12,056 nucleotides of DNA. It comes from Pseudoselenomonas ruminantium. GTDB taxonomy: Bacteria > Bacillota > Negativicutes > Selenomonadales > Selenomonadaceae. Positions 5,973 to 12,056 of the stretch are shown in pieces. The notes beneath the pieces were generated by a model that was not told where the DNA came from, did not search any database, and worked only from the letters and a program-made list of their open reading frames with translations. The stretch lies in assembly GCA_002448495.1 (NCBI GenBank), contig DJYL01000093.1, positions 1 to 12,056 of the forward strand, in the 5' to 3' direction. Position numbers and translations under genes: made by a program. Position 1 is the stretch's first letter. The number at the start of each line of letters is the position of its first letter.

Positions 5973-5986
5973 TGCACCCAAAACGC

Positions 5987-6080
5987 ACTAAGCCCGCTCC
6001 ACTGGGGATGACTTTCTGTAGCGTTTGACAAGCCTGTCTAAGCGAAAGAAAGTTATTCCCATTGGGGCGGGCGCCTTAGC
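5987..6080 (-). repeat. Palindromic repeat, copy 3 (inverted orientation, divergent stem)
   Basis: Read on the minus strand, it begins CTAAGGCGCC (6070-6079) and contains the core TTCGCTTAGACAGGCTTGTC then AAACGC (about 6020-6046), matching copies 1 and 2. The arms (about 5993-6018 and 6047-6072) are a different sequence from those of copies 1 and 2, yet complementary at about 22 of 26 positions, with three further G-U pairs in plus-strand RNA. The distance from the AAGGCGCC box to the core equals that of copy 1. It lies between the XRE gene end and the tRNA-Thr terminator. Confidence 0.8.
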
Positions 6081-6098
6081 ATATTGATGTAAACACAG

Positions 6099-6126
6099 CA
6101 AAAAAGCCCCGCAAACTGCGGAGCTT
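6099..6126 (-). terminator. Intrinsic terminator of the tRNA-Thr transcript
   Basis: Minus-strand RNA forms AAGCTCCGCA / TGCGGGGCTT (one G-U pair) around GTT, running into a T-run (A-tract 6100-6105). It lies 11 nt after the second tRNA-Thr. Confidence 0.85.
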
Positions 6127-6136
6127 TGAATCTCAA

Positions 6137-6212
6137 TGGAGCTGATTATAGGACTTGAACCTACGACCTGCTCATTACGAATGAGCTGCTCTACCAACTG
6201 AGCTAAATCAGC
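6137..6212 (-). tRNA. tRNA-Thr (anticodon CGU), second gene
   Basis: A 76-nt cloverleaf: acceptor GCTGATT pairs with AATCAGC, then T and encoded CCA. The anticodon stem GCTCA/TGAGC displays CGT at 6177-6179, reading ACG Thr codons. The T-loop is GGTTCAAGTCC. It differs from its upstream twin at two T-loop positions only. Confidence 0.96.
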
Positions 6213-6220
6213 AATATTTA

Positions 6221-6296
6221 TGGAGCTGATTATAGGATTCGAACCTACGACCTGCTCATTACGAATGAGCTGCTCTACCAACTGAGCTAAATCAGC
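6221..6296 (-). tRNA. tRNA-Thr (anticodon CGU), first gene
   Basis: Same 76-nt cloverleaf with CGT at 6261-6263, encoded CCA and T-loop GGTTCGAATCC. It is separated from its twin by 8 nt and is transcribed first from the promoter at 6328-6357. Confidence 0.97.
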
Positions 6297-6327
6297 AACA
6301 TTGCCACTTCCGTGACTGACAGACTAT

Positions 6328-6357
6328 ATTATAGACGAAAGTAGCTATACTTGTCAA
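6328..6357 (-). promoter_or_regulatory. Promoter of the tRNA-Thr pair
   Basis: Minus-strand consensus TTGACA (6352-6357) and TATAAT (6328-6333), spacer 18 nt, about 31 nt before the first tRNA-Thr. Its upstream edge lies within 10 nt of the stop codon of the secreted-protein gene. Confidence 0.85.
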
Positions 6358-6365
6358 TAACTTTT

Positions 6366-6935
6366 TCAAAATCTTTTCAGACCAAACCAGCCGTCCTGTT
6401 CATTCCAGAATACCTGCGCACGCCAGTCCATCTTGCCATAGCCATTGTAACTGGTAATCACCAGCTGCTGATTCTCAATCGTGGCCTTGAGGTCATGCCA
6501 TCTATCAGTACGGAATCCCAGATTGGCAAAGCTGTTCCACGACACATAAGTCGTCCATGCACCACCAATATGGTTACCCACCAGCCAGTAGCCGCAGCTC
6601 TTGCCTTCGCGAGTTGCAGCGATTTCAAACAGGCGCATGGCAGGCTCTGCGGTTTCAATGGCTCTTACGCTGTAATCCACACCGCTGTAAATGCCGTCAA
6701 AACTGTTAAACGACAAGTAATCCTTGCTTCCATCTGCACTCATCAAACGCAGGATCTTGCCATCAGAGACAAATTTAATCTTCTCACCGGTCTCATCACT
6801 AGCTGTAACGGTCTTATTGCCAATGATCATCGCCTGACTTGCCCCGGTAATATTCATGGCACTGGCAGGAACTCCAAAACCTGCCACCACAGCTGCCAAC
6901 AATGCACATGCAAAACTTTTTGCCCATCGATTCAT
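6366..6935 (-). CDS. Small secreted protein, unknown function
   Basis: A 189-residue protein. Residues 1-26 form a classical signal peptide: basic MNRWAK, a hydrophobic Ala/Leu/Val core, and a signal peptidase I site after ASA. The mature part is rich in Trp, Gly, Ser and aromatic residues, with segments such as YWLVGNHIGGAWTTYVSWNS, and ends WFGLKRF. It has one Cys (GKSCGYW), so no intramolecular disulfide. The pattern suggests a compact beta-rich extracytoplasmic protein, but I recognise no family. GAAGGAG lies 10 nt before the ATG. It appears monocistronic: a candidate promoter lies upstream and the tRNA-Thr promoter begins right after the stop. Confidence 0.85.
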   Translation of the reverse strand: MNRWAKSFACALLAAVVAGFGVPASAMNITGASQAMIIGNKTVTASDETGEKIKFVSDGKILRLMSADGSKDYLSFNSFDGIYSGVDYSVRAIETAEPAMRLFEIAATREGKSCGYWLVGNHIGGAWTTYVSWNSFANLGFRTDRWHDLKATIENQQLVITSYNGYGKMDWRAQVFWNEQDGWFGLKRF

Positions 6936-6987
6936 ATATGAAACACTCCTTCTAAATTGGACTCTCTGTTATTATTCCACACAATTT

Positions 6988-7015
6988 TTTATAATCCTTC
7001 TATATGTGAATGCAA
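6988..7015 (-). promoter_or_regulatory. Possible promoter of the secreted-protein gene
   Basis: Minus-strand TTGCAT (7010-7015) and TATAAA (6988-6993), spacer 16 nt, about 53 nt before the ATG. Reasonable but not consensus. Confidence 0.45.
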
Positions 7016-7032
7016 AATTATTGAACTGCTGC

Positions 7033-7068
7033 CAAAGAGAAACCGGCCTGCACAAGGCAGACCAGTCT
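7033..7068 (-). terminator. Possible terminator of the HD-GYP gene
   Basis: ACTGGTCTGC and GCAGGCCGGT (7057-7066 and 7042-7051) form a 10-bp hairpin with two G-U pairs in minus-strand RNA; the same bases mismatch on the plus strand. A short, impure T-stretch (TTCTCTTT) follows. It lies 18 nt after the HD-GYP stop. Confidence 0.5.
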
Positions 7069-7084
7069 TATCATTATCTTCTTT

Positions 7085-8125
7085 TCACCGTTCATGCAAA
7101 AGGTACTCATTATCTTCATCAATCAGCTGCAGCATAATATCCGCAAACTGCGGGTCAAACTGCGTACCGCGGCCTTTGGCAATCTCTCCGCGCACCACAT
7201 CCTGAGGCAGTACATCACGGTAACTGCGGCGGGAGGTCATGGCATCATAAGCATCGGCCACAGCGATAACCCGGGCATATACCGGAATCTGGCTGCCGGC
7301 AAATCCATCCGGATAGCCCTTGCCATCATAACGCTCGTGATGAGAGCGGGCACCTATCGCCAATTCCGGGAACTCAGCTACCAGCTCCAGAATTTCCGAG
7401 CCAATCACCGTATGCTGCTTTATCTGGCCATACTCAGCATCCGTCAGGCGTGTAGTCTTATTGATAATCGCTTCCGGTACACCGATTTTGCCAATATCAT
7501 GGAGAAGCCCCATAAAGTATATCTTGCGCTGCTCATCCTCAAGCCAGCCCATTTTTGCCGCCATTTGGCGGGAATAGGCCGCTACGCGCTGGGAATGACC
7601 ACGGGTATAGGCATCCTTGGCATCGATGGTCTTCGCCAGTGCCATTACGGTTTCTTCAAACAATCGCTCACTGGCTGCCAAACGCTCCTCTGCCAGCTGG
7701 GTCTGGAGGTGAACTTCCTTCTTGAGATTGCGGTGCAGGTACTCCATCTCCAGTACCTGTTCCACTTTTTTCACCACAATAATCGGAATAAACGGCTTGC
7801 GGATAATGTCCGTACCACCTGCCATAACCACAGCCGCTTCCGCCTTCTGCGTCTGGTCACTGGTCAGCATGATAATCGGCAGCTCCCTGAGCTGGGCTTG
7901 TTTACGCAGGCTGCGCATAAGTTCAAACCCATCCATATCAGGCAGTTTCACCGCCAGCAGCAGCAAATCAATATTCTTTTTTTTCGCATACTCCAGTGCT
8001 TCACCACCGGTTTTAACCCCGTTAAACTGCACACGGGGTTCAAGTATCTGTTGCAGCCGCATCCGATCGCCATCACTGCCATCCACAACCAGCACCGCCG
8101 TCTGCATCATTTGGGATATTTGCAT
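7085..8125 (-). CDS. Cyclic di-GMP phosphodiesterase: degenerate receiver domain fused to HD-GYP
   Basis: A 346-residue RpfG-type cytosolic protein. Residues about 8-128 form a response-regulator receiver and about 155-340 an HD-GYP domain. The HD-GYP catalytic residues are intact: GLLHDIGKIGVPE (His-Asp at about 209-210), KQHTVIGSEIL, SHHERYDGKGYPDG and VADAYDAMTS. This predicts hydrolysis of c-di-GMP. The receiver is unusual: the phosphoacceptor Asp is replaced by Ala (LLLLAVKLPDMDG, Ala about 58) and the acidic pair is reduced to VVDGSD, while the Thr (MLTS) and Lys (IRKPF) remain. Classical phosphorylation control is therefore unlikely. No histidine kinase is adjacent. It lies 87 nt downstream of the TPR protein and may be cotranscribed. 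Only a weak Shine-Dalgarno precedes the ATG. Confidence 0.93.
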   Translation of the reverse strand: MQISQMMQTAVLVVDGSDGDRMRLQQILEPRVQFNGVKTGGEALEYAKKKNIDLLLLAVKLPDMDGFELMRSLRKQAQLRELPIIMLTSDQTQKAEAAVVMAGGTDIIRKPFIPIIVVKKVEQVLEMEYLHRNLKKEVHLQTQLAEERLAASERLFEETVMALAKTIDAKDAYTRGHSQRVAAYSRQMAAKMGWLEDEQRKIYFMGLLHDIGKIGVPEAIINKTTRLTDAEYGQIKQHTVIGSEILELVAEFPELAIGARSHHERYDGKGYPDGFAGSQIPVYARVIAVADAYDAMTSRRSYRDVLPQDVVRGEIAKGRGTQFDPQFADIMLQLIDEDNEYLLHER

Positions 8126-8212
8126 ATACTCATTCGCCCTTGTATACCTAAAACTCTGCTATATATTTTGCCTTGTTTTTGAAAAAAAATCAAGCATCTG
8201 CAAATAAAAATC

Positions 8213-9235
8213 CTACCATTTTCCCGCTTCTTTTCGCAAAATACCAATCAGCACGTCCGAAACCACTTTCCCCCAGTCCTGTTCCTCGCTGTTCCGATTG
8301 GGCGGACGTCTGTTCCGTCCCTGATGTGACGACTGCGGCTGCATATGGCGTTTTGCCCGCATCATCGCTGCCTCAATATCCTTGTCCTGATGCTGGCTGG
8401 CCTCCCATGCCTTATGCAGTTCTTCATAAGCCCTTTCCCACTGTTCCCGGTCGGAATAAATCAGCCCCTGATAGTAATGGGCACGCCAAACCGGATAAAT
8501 TTTGTCGTTGTGAGGTGTTGTTTCCGCCGCCGCAAAATCCGTCAGGGCTTCACTGTCGAGATTGCGTTCATAATAAGCACGGCCCCGCAGGTAATAAGCA
8601 TAAGCCAGCGGGCTGTCCGTCACCTTCCGGTCATTGATGACCTTGTTCAACTCAAAAATAGCCCGCCGCTGTTCCCCCTGCTGAATAAAGCGGGCGCAGC
8701 GGTCAAAAATATCCTGCAGGGAATACTGGGATTCCAGCTCCGTGCCGATTTTTTCCTTTTCCTGCCCCTTGGCCTGCTTGTACTTTTCCAAAAGTTCTTC
8801 ATTCTGTTTTTTCAACGCATCCCGTTCCTGCTGCAATTTTTCCAGTTTATTGCGGTTTTCCAGCAGGCTTTTCAAGTCAATATTATCCGTGTCCACTTCG
8901 CAGGTTACAACTACGGTGTACTTCCAGACCCCATCTTTCAGCTCCGGCTCTGCCTTTTCTTGCAAAACCTTTAAAACCGCACCGGAAATAACCTTCACCT
9001 CATCTGCGCTAAGCTCCATATTTTGCGTGCGGGAATAGCTCTCCACGTATACCCCCGCTTTTTCCGTAGCCGCCCGCATCGCCTCCTGCCGCGCGGCATC
9101 CTTGGCAATTTTAGGCGAATCATTTTCCCCCATGACGTATATGCCGCTGGCCGTTATCATCTGCGGGGCTGCCGAACACACGCCGGGCAAAAAACAGGAA
9201 AACGCCAGAACCAGTCCCCATATTATTTTTCGCAT
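8213..9235 (-). CDS. Exported coiled-coil and TPR-repeat protein with FlgT-like N-terminal region
   Basis: A 340-residue protein. A signal peptide (MRKIIWGLVLAFSCFLPGVCSA, cleaved near residue 22) is followed by ASGIYVMGENDSPKIAKDAA with RQEAMRAATEKAGVYV, resembling the N-terminal domain of FlgT/LPP20-like envelope proteins. Residues about 125-165 form a charged coiled coil (KLEKLQQERDALKKQNEELL). About 170-280 carry TPR-like helix pairs (YYLRGRAYYERNLDSEALTD, YYQGLIYSDREQWERAYEEL). A basic, Asn/Gln/Arg-rich linker precedes a C-terminal helix. A scaffolding role in the envelope is plausible but unproven. ATG 9235 has GGGAG 10 nt upstream; an in-frame GTG at 9244 is a less likely start. AT-rich upstream DNA has two TATAAT-like boxes without convincing -35 partners. 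Confidence 0.82.
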   Translation of the reverse strand: MRKIIWGLVLAFSCFLPGVCSAAPQMITASGIYVMGENDSPKIAKDAARQEAMRAATEKAGVYVESYSRTQNMELSADEVKVISGAVLKVLQEKAEPELKDGVWKYTVVVTCEVDTDNIDLKSLLENRNKLEKLQQERDALKKQNEELLEKYKQAKGQEKEKIGTELESQYSLQDIFDRCARFIQQGEQRRAIFELNKVINDRKVTDSPLAYAYYLRGRAYYERNLDSEALTDFAAAETTPHNDKIYPVWRAHYYQGLIYSDREQWERAYEELHKAWEASQHQDKDIEAAMMRAKRHMQPQSSHQGRNRRPPNRNSEEQDWGKVVSDVLIGILRKEAGKW

Positions 9236-9359
9236 GACCTCCACACTCCCTGATGATGATTATCTATTATCTATTTATTATATCGTATATTATACTACTT
9301 ATTTTAAGCAATAATGTTGACAAAGTCATTAAATTTCGATTAAAAATCATAGAGAATAC

Positions 9360-9389
9360 GACAAAAAGGCGCATATGCGCCTTTTTGTC
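9360..9389. terminator. Perfect palindromic terminator at the SGNH hydrolase 3' end
   Basis: GACAAAAAGGCGCAT and its complement form an uninterrupted 30-bp palindrome. In either direction a GC-rich stem (AGGCGCATATGCGCCT) is flanked by A5 and T5, so it should terminate both strands. Its right arm includes two bases of the hydrolase stop codon. Confidence 0.85.
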
Positions 9390-10761
9390 AGTAGCTATAT
9401 GTCGGAATCGGCTTCTTCGTCAGTTTATTGGTAATCCATGCAAAATTTGCCTGTAAATATCGGCCTACCTGTTCCCCGATATACTTTTTCCCGTAATAAT
9501 CCGGATGCAGGCCATCCGTTGTATAATTCGAACGCAGATTCCCCATGCTGTCCGTAAGCGCGGATGCCACATCCACATGATACTGCTGGCGTTTTATCCA
9601 GTCATTGACATACTGTTGATGCACCTGCCAGTCATAGGGCGGCTGGTCAATATGGGCACGGCTGATCATCAGAGGCGGGTTTATGGGAGTAGCCGTCAAA
9701 AATACCACGATTATTCCGTAAGCATCACATTTTTCCTTGATGGCCTGTAAATTCGCCACGGTCTGGGCGCCAAAAGTGCCTAAGCGGTAATCATTGACTC
9801 CGCCCATAACCACCAATACCCGTGGCGAAACAGGCAGCACATCACGCTCAAAGCGTTCGAGCATAGCTTCCGTTGTATTGCCGCTATACCCCAGATTTTT
9901 CACCGGTACCGCACAGTAGGACTCCCAATCGTACAGGAGATACCCCGGCGACACGGACATTGCTCCGCCGCCATGCGTTATACTGTCTCCCAGAGCTGCA
10001 ACAGGCGTTTTCGCGTTTTCTACAGTAAAATAGCTTTTTTCCGACCAGTCGCTGATTGCGGTACCATCGCTGTTTACCGAACGTACCTGCCAGTAATATT
10101 TTCCCGGCAGAGTGTAGCCGCCGTCTTCATAAACATCATACTCACCGCCCTGCAGCGTACGGACAAGTTTATCTCCCTGCCCGGTAACATGATAAACTTT
10201 GACTTCATGCTGTTTTGCCTTGCCGTAGGGAATCCATGAATACACCGGATAAAGGGGCATATAGTCCATGCGCTCAAACTGGGTGGTCGGACGGGGAGCG
10301 GTTACATTTACCGTTCCCCCCTCCGTAATTGGTTTTGGTTTGGAAAAATGCCGATTTCCCACAGGTTTGCCATTGTAATCCAACGGGCAAACCTTCCAAT
10401 AAAAACCGGCTGCTTCCGCACCAAAAGAACTTAAATCCACGGTTAAACCATTGGTATATACCTGATTGTACGTCAATGCAATGTTGGCTGCCGTATCCTC
10501 GGCAGATTTCAGGATAACCACCTGATAGCGCACAGCACTGGGAATTTCCTGCCAGACCAGCTGTACATTTCTTATCTTTTCCACCGTCTTCCCTTCACTT
10601 TGCTTTTGTACGGCTGGAGCCTGCGTGTTTACCGCCGTCTGTCCGAACTTTATCCGCACAGCACCGCTGTCTGCGGCCTGTACTCCTGTTGTATTGAGCA
10701 GCACACTTGCCATGAGCGCCAGACACCCAGCCAGCATGTGTTTCTTTTTCACCATTAACAA
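9388..10761 (-). CDS. Secreted SGNH/GDSL hydrolase with N-terminal fibronectin-like domains
   Basis: A 457-residue protein. A signal peptide (basic MVKKKHM, hydrophobic core, cleavage near GVQA/A at about residue 29-30) precedes two beta-sandwich modules at about 60-145 and 165-248 that resemble fibronectin type III (WQEIPSAVRYQVVIL; YYWQVRSVNSDGTAISDWS). The SGNH catalytic domain follows with all four blocks: ALGDSITHG (Ser about 260), NLGYSGNT, VVMGGVNDY (Asn about 323) and TTDGLHPDYYG (Asp 416, His 419). It is probably an esterase removing acyl groups from a polysaccharide or lipid outside the membrane; the substrate is unknown. TTG 10761 is preferred because GGGGAGG lies 7 nt upstream, while ATG 10755 is 13 nt away. 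Bounded by a strong terminator, it looks monocistronic. Confidence 0.9.
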   Translation of the reverse strand: MLMVKKKHMLAGCLALMASVLLNTTGVQAADSGAVRIKFGQTAVNTQAPAVQKQSEGKTVEKIRNVQLVWQEIPSAVRYQVVILKSAEDTAANIALTYNQVYTNGLTVDLSSFGAEAAGFYWKVCPLDYNGKPVGNRHFSKPKPITEGGTVNVTAPRPTTQFERMDYMPLYPVYSWIPYGKAKQHEVKVYHVTGQGDKLVRTLQGGEYDVYEDGGYTLPGKYYWQVRSVNSDGTAISDWSEKSYFTVENAKTPVAALGDSITHGGGAMSVSPGYLLYDWESYCAVPVKNLGYSGNTTEAMLERFERDVLPVSPRVLVVMGGVNDYRLGTFGAQTVANLQAIKEKCDAYGIIVVFLTATPINPPLMISRAHIDQPPYDWQVHQQYVNDWIKRQQYHVDVASALTDSMGNLRSNYTTDGLHPDYYGKKYIGEQVGRYLQANFAWITNKLTKKPIPTYSY

Positions 10762-10799
10762 CCAAAAACCTCCCCTGCAGGTATGTTTATTACCTGTCT

Positions 10800-10828
10800 A
10801 TTATACAGCCTTTAATCCACTTTTGCTA
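10800..10828 (-). promoter_or_regulatory. Possible promoter of the SGNH hydrolase gene
   Basis: Minus-strand TATAAT (10800-10805) with TAGCAA (10823-10828) 17 nt upstream. The -35 box is poor and lies inside the end of the preceding Fe-S gene. Downstream, AGGTA/TACCT arms could form a short leader hairpin. Confidence 0.4.
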
Positions 10829-11663
10829 TAGACAAATCTCTTTCCTTGCCCCAATACAGAGCCTGCTGCGGGCAGACAGCCATACATTTGCCACATATGA
10901 TGCACTCAGGGGAATGCGGCTGGCGGGCTGGATGGACGTCCATCGGACAGGCTTTTGCACATTTACCGCAGTCTGTACACCGCCCTGTATCCACCTGCAG
11001 CCGATACAGGCAAATGCGATTCAGCAGGCCATAAATTGCCCCCAAAGGACAGAGCATCCTGCAAAACAGACGGTAAATACTCATGGAGCCGGCAATAATC
11101 AACACCAGCAGCAAAGCTTTCCATGCAAAAAGGCCGCCCGCCGCCTGCCGAAACTCCGGATGGGCAAGCAGCAAGGGAACAGCCCCTTCGAGCGTTCCTG
11201 CCGGACAGATATACTGGCAAAAGGCCGGTACGCCCGCTCCCCCATACAGCAGGGAAGCTGCCGGCCAGAGCAGGACAAATACCGCCAAAATCCCATACTT
11301 TACCCATCGCAGGGGCAAATACAATTTTTTTCTGGGGCATGGCAGCTTGTGCAGGAGTTCCTGCATTAAGCCAAAGGGACACAAAAAACCACAGACCAGC
11401 CGTCCCCAGAGCACGCCGATAAGCAGCAGAAAACCGCTGACATAGAAGCTGAAGCCAGCCTGTCCGCCCACTGCCTGCAAGGCACCCACCGGACAGGATA
11501 AGGCAGCGGCAGGACAGGAATAACAATTAAGCCCCGGTGCACAAAACGCTTTGCCACCGCCCTTGTAAATCCTTCCGCTGCAAAGATTGGCTGCTTCCGG
11601 ATTGGTCAGAAGAACGGTCAGGAACTGGATGTATTTGCGGCGAATCTCCCAAGTCATACGCAT
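10812..11663 (-). CDS. 4Fe-4S membrane protein, NapH/polyferredoxin type
   Basis: A 283-residue polytopic protein. The N-terminal CAPGLNCYSCPAAALSCPVG (residues 41-60) is followed by membrane segments at about 72-90, 120-140 and 181-198. Each is linked to a short CxxxCP motif: CGFLCPFG (91, 95), CQYICPAG (149, 153) and CRMLCPLG (201, 205). The C terminus holds two ferredoxin clusters: CTDCGKCAKACP (229-240) and CIICGKCMAVCP (254-265). Such proteins pass electrons between the cytosol and membrane or extracytoplasmic partners. The gene follows a 46-residue CxxC protein by 4 nt and a TlpA-like thioredoxin before that, so reducing power for exported thiols is a reasonable role. GGGGTGAG precedes the ATG. 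Family assignment is firm; the exact partner is inferred. Confidence 0.9.
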   Translation of the reverse strand: MRMTWEIRRKYIQFLTVLLTNPEAANLCSGRIYKGGGKAFCAPGLNCYSCPAAALSCPVGALQAVGGQAGFSFYVSGFLLLIGVLWGRLVCGFLCPFGLMQELLHKLPCPRKKLYLPLRWVKYGILAVFVLLWPAASLLYGGAGVPAFCQYICPAGTLEGAVPLLLAHPEFRQAAGGLFAWKALLLVLIIAGSMSIYRLFCRMLCPLGAIYGLLNRICLYRLQVDTGRCTDCGKCAKACPMDVHPARQPHSPECIICGKCMAVCPQQALYWGKERDLSIAKVD

Positions 11664-11667
11664 GCAC

Positions 11668-11808
11668 TCACCCCAGTCCTATACATTCCATGCAGACACG
11701 AATGGCCTTCTGGAAAATAATTTCCATTTCTCCCCGCCAGATACCATAGACCAGCGCTGCTGCCGCCAGTACGGCAAGAACTGACCGTGCTTTTAGACGG
11801 CGGTTCAC
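11668..11808 (-). CDS. Small CxxC-motif membrane protein (CD1871A-like)
   Basis: A 46-residue protein starting with GTG. A basic N terminus (MNRRLKARS) leads into a membrane helix (VLAVLAAAALVYGIW, about residues 10-24), then RGEMEIIFQKAIRVCMECIG with a Cys-x-x-Cys pair (residues 39 and 42) almost at the C terminus. This layout (short helix, RGE, then CxECIG) is what is annotated in Firmicutes as CD1871A family CXXC motif-containing protein; its function is not established. The GTG overlaps the TGA of the TlpA-like gene by 4 nt (GTGA), and the stop is 4 nt before the Fe-S gene. Translational coupling across all three genes is likely, and the CxxC may relay electrons between its neighbours. 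Confidence 0.82.
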   Translation of the reverse strand: MNRRLKARSVLAVLAAAALVYGIWRGEMEIIFQKAIRVCMECIGLG

Positions 11809-12017
11809 TTCAGATACCCCGCCAGCCGTTCCTGATACTGGGGAACATTTGCGCCGACGACGGCTTCACCCAATATATTGCCCTCTGCATCCACGAAAAT
11901 AGTCGTCGGCACAGCCTCCACCTTTTCCAGATACTTCATCAGTTCTTCACTGGGCAGGAGATTGACAAAATCGGCCTTTGCTTCACTGGTAATCTTGACC
12001 GCTTTGGCTATCGTCTG
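11805..12017 (-). pseudogene. TlpA-like thioredoxin-fold protein, C-terminal part only
   Basis: The open frame encodes about 70 residues ending in the standard thioredoxin-fold C terminus: FVNLLPSEELMKYLEKVEAV, then PTTIFVDAEGNILGEAVVG and a final amphipathic helix. VPTTIFVD includes the cis-Pro loop of TlpA/ResA-type proteins. The catalytic WCxxC half should lie upstream, but an in-frame TAG at 12018-12020 closes the frame, and the remaining 36 bases are AT-rich and do not resemble the family. Either an insertion, a frameshift or an assembly junction breaks the gene here. Another frame reads FLVADDS just upstream, which would suit a TlpA protein, so a frameshift is possible. The stop overlaps the start of the CxxC gene. 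Confidence 0.7.
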
Positions 12018-12056
12018 CTACTAAAAACATAAACAAAAGTGTATATGTCTTAGAAA
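12018..12056. other. AT-rich edge sequence with imperfect inverted repeat
   Basis: CTAAAAACATA (12021-12031) and TATGTCTTAG (12044-12053) are imperfect inverted complements in a markedly AT-rich stretch. It starts exactly where the TlpA-like frame breaks, so it may be the end of a mobile element or a rearrangement junction. The window ends before this can be resolved. Confidence 0.35.

Noticed and set aside
5988..6281. 97-codon minus ORF with a repeated LVEQLIRNEQVVGS segment
   Set aside because: The repeat in the protein is just the two tRNA-Thr genes read as codons.
6351..6941. 196-codon plus ORF opposite the secreted protein
   Set aside because: Antisense shadow; the minus-strand frame has a signal peptide and RBS.
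7094..8182. 362-codon plus ORF, longer than the gene opposite it
   Set aside because: Its translation has no recognisable motif, no good RBS, and lies fully antisense to the HD-GYP gene, whose catalytic motifs are intact.
8170..8193. CTTGTTTTT / AAAAATCAAG hairpin between the TPR and HD-GYP genes
   Set aside because: Almost all A-T pairs and no following T-run on the minus strand, so not a convincing terminator.
9277..9294. Two TATAAT boxes upstream of the TPR protein gene
   Set aside because: No matching -35 at 16-18 nt for either; left as AT-rich upstream DNA rather than a called promoter.
10963..11526. 187-codon minus ORF overlapping the Fe-S protein
   Set aside because: It is a different frame of the polyferredoxin gene, which contains all the ordered Cys motifs.

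Overview
The window looks like chromosomal DNA of an anaerobic Firmicute, most likely a Negativicute of the Selenomonas type. This is inferred from gene content and codon style: a YbgC-like thioesterase with MurI, HD-GYP signalling, several exported proteins, and a TlpA / small CxxC / 4Fe-4S membrane protein cluster. No rRNA or species marker is present, so the placement is tentative. Nearly all genes are on the minus strand. The plus strand carries two tRNA-Ser genes, one HTH regulator and a proposed antisense RNA.

Layout. Positions 1-1601 hold an incomplete membrane-anchored protein, an acyl-CoA thioesterase and glutamate racemase (minus). A divergent promoter pair with overlapping -35 boxes separates murI from tandem tRNA-Ser(UGA) and tRNA-Ser(GCU), which end in an intrinsic terminator. 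Positions 1970-2737 contain no conventional gene but are dense in structure: two copies of a long palindromic repeat, a compact locus encoding a 23-residue hydrophobic peptide with a convergent small RNA (a type I toxin-antitoxin candidate of Fst/holin-like style), and a 162-bp terminal-inverted-repeat element inserted at TA inside the second repeat copy. Positions 2738-5488 hold a DHHW (AlgX-like) protein and an MBOAT acyltransferase, a pair expected to O-acetylate an exported polysaccharide. A divergent XRE regulator follows, then a third palindromic repeat and two nearly identical tRNA-Thr(CGU) genes.

Positions 6366-10761 hold a small secreted protein of unknown function, an HD-GYP phosphodiesterase whose receiver domain lacks the phosphoacceptor Asp, an exported coiled-coil/TPR protein and an exported SGNH hydrolase. 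Positions 10812 to the right edge form a tight redox cluster: a NapH-like polyferredoxin membrane protein, a 46-residue CxxC membrane protein (CD1871A type) and the C-terminal part of a TlpA-like thioredoxin. The TlpA frame is broken about 40 bases before the window end, at an abrupt change to AT-rich sequence.

The most interesting parts are the toxin/antisense locus at 2110-2383 and the palindromic repeat family, whose core is conserved while its stems differ between copies yet remain self-complementary.
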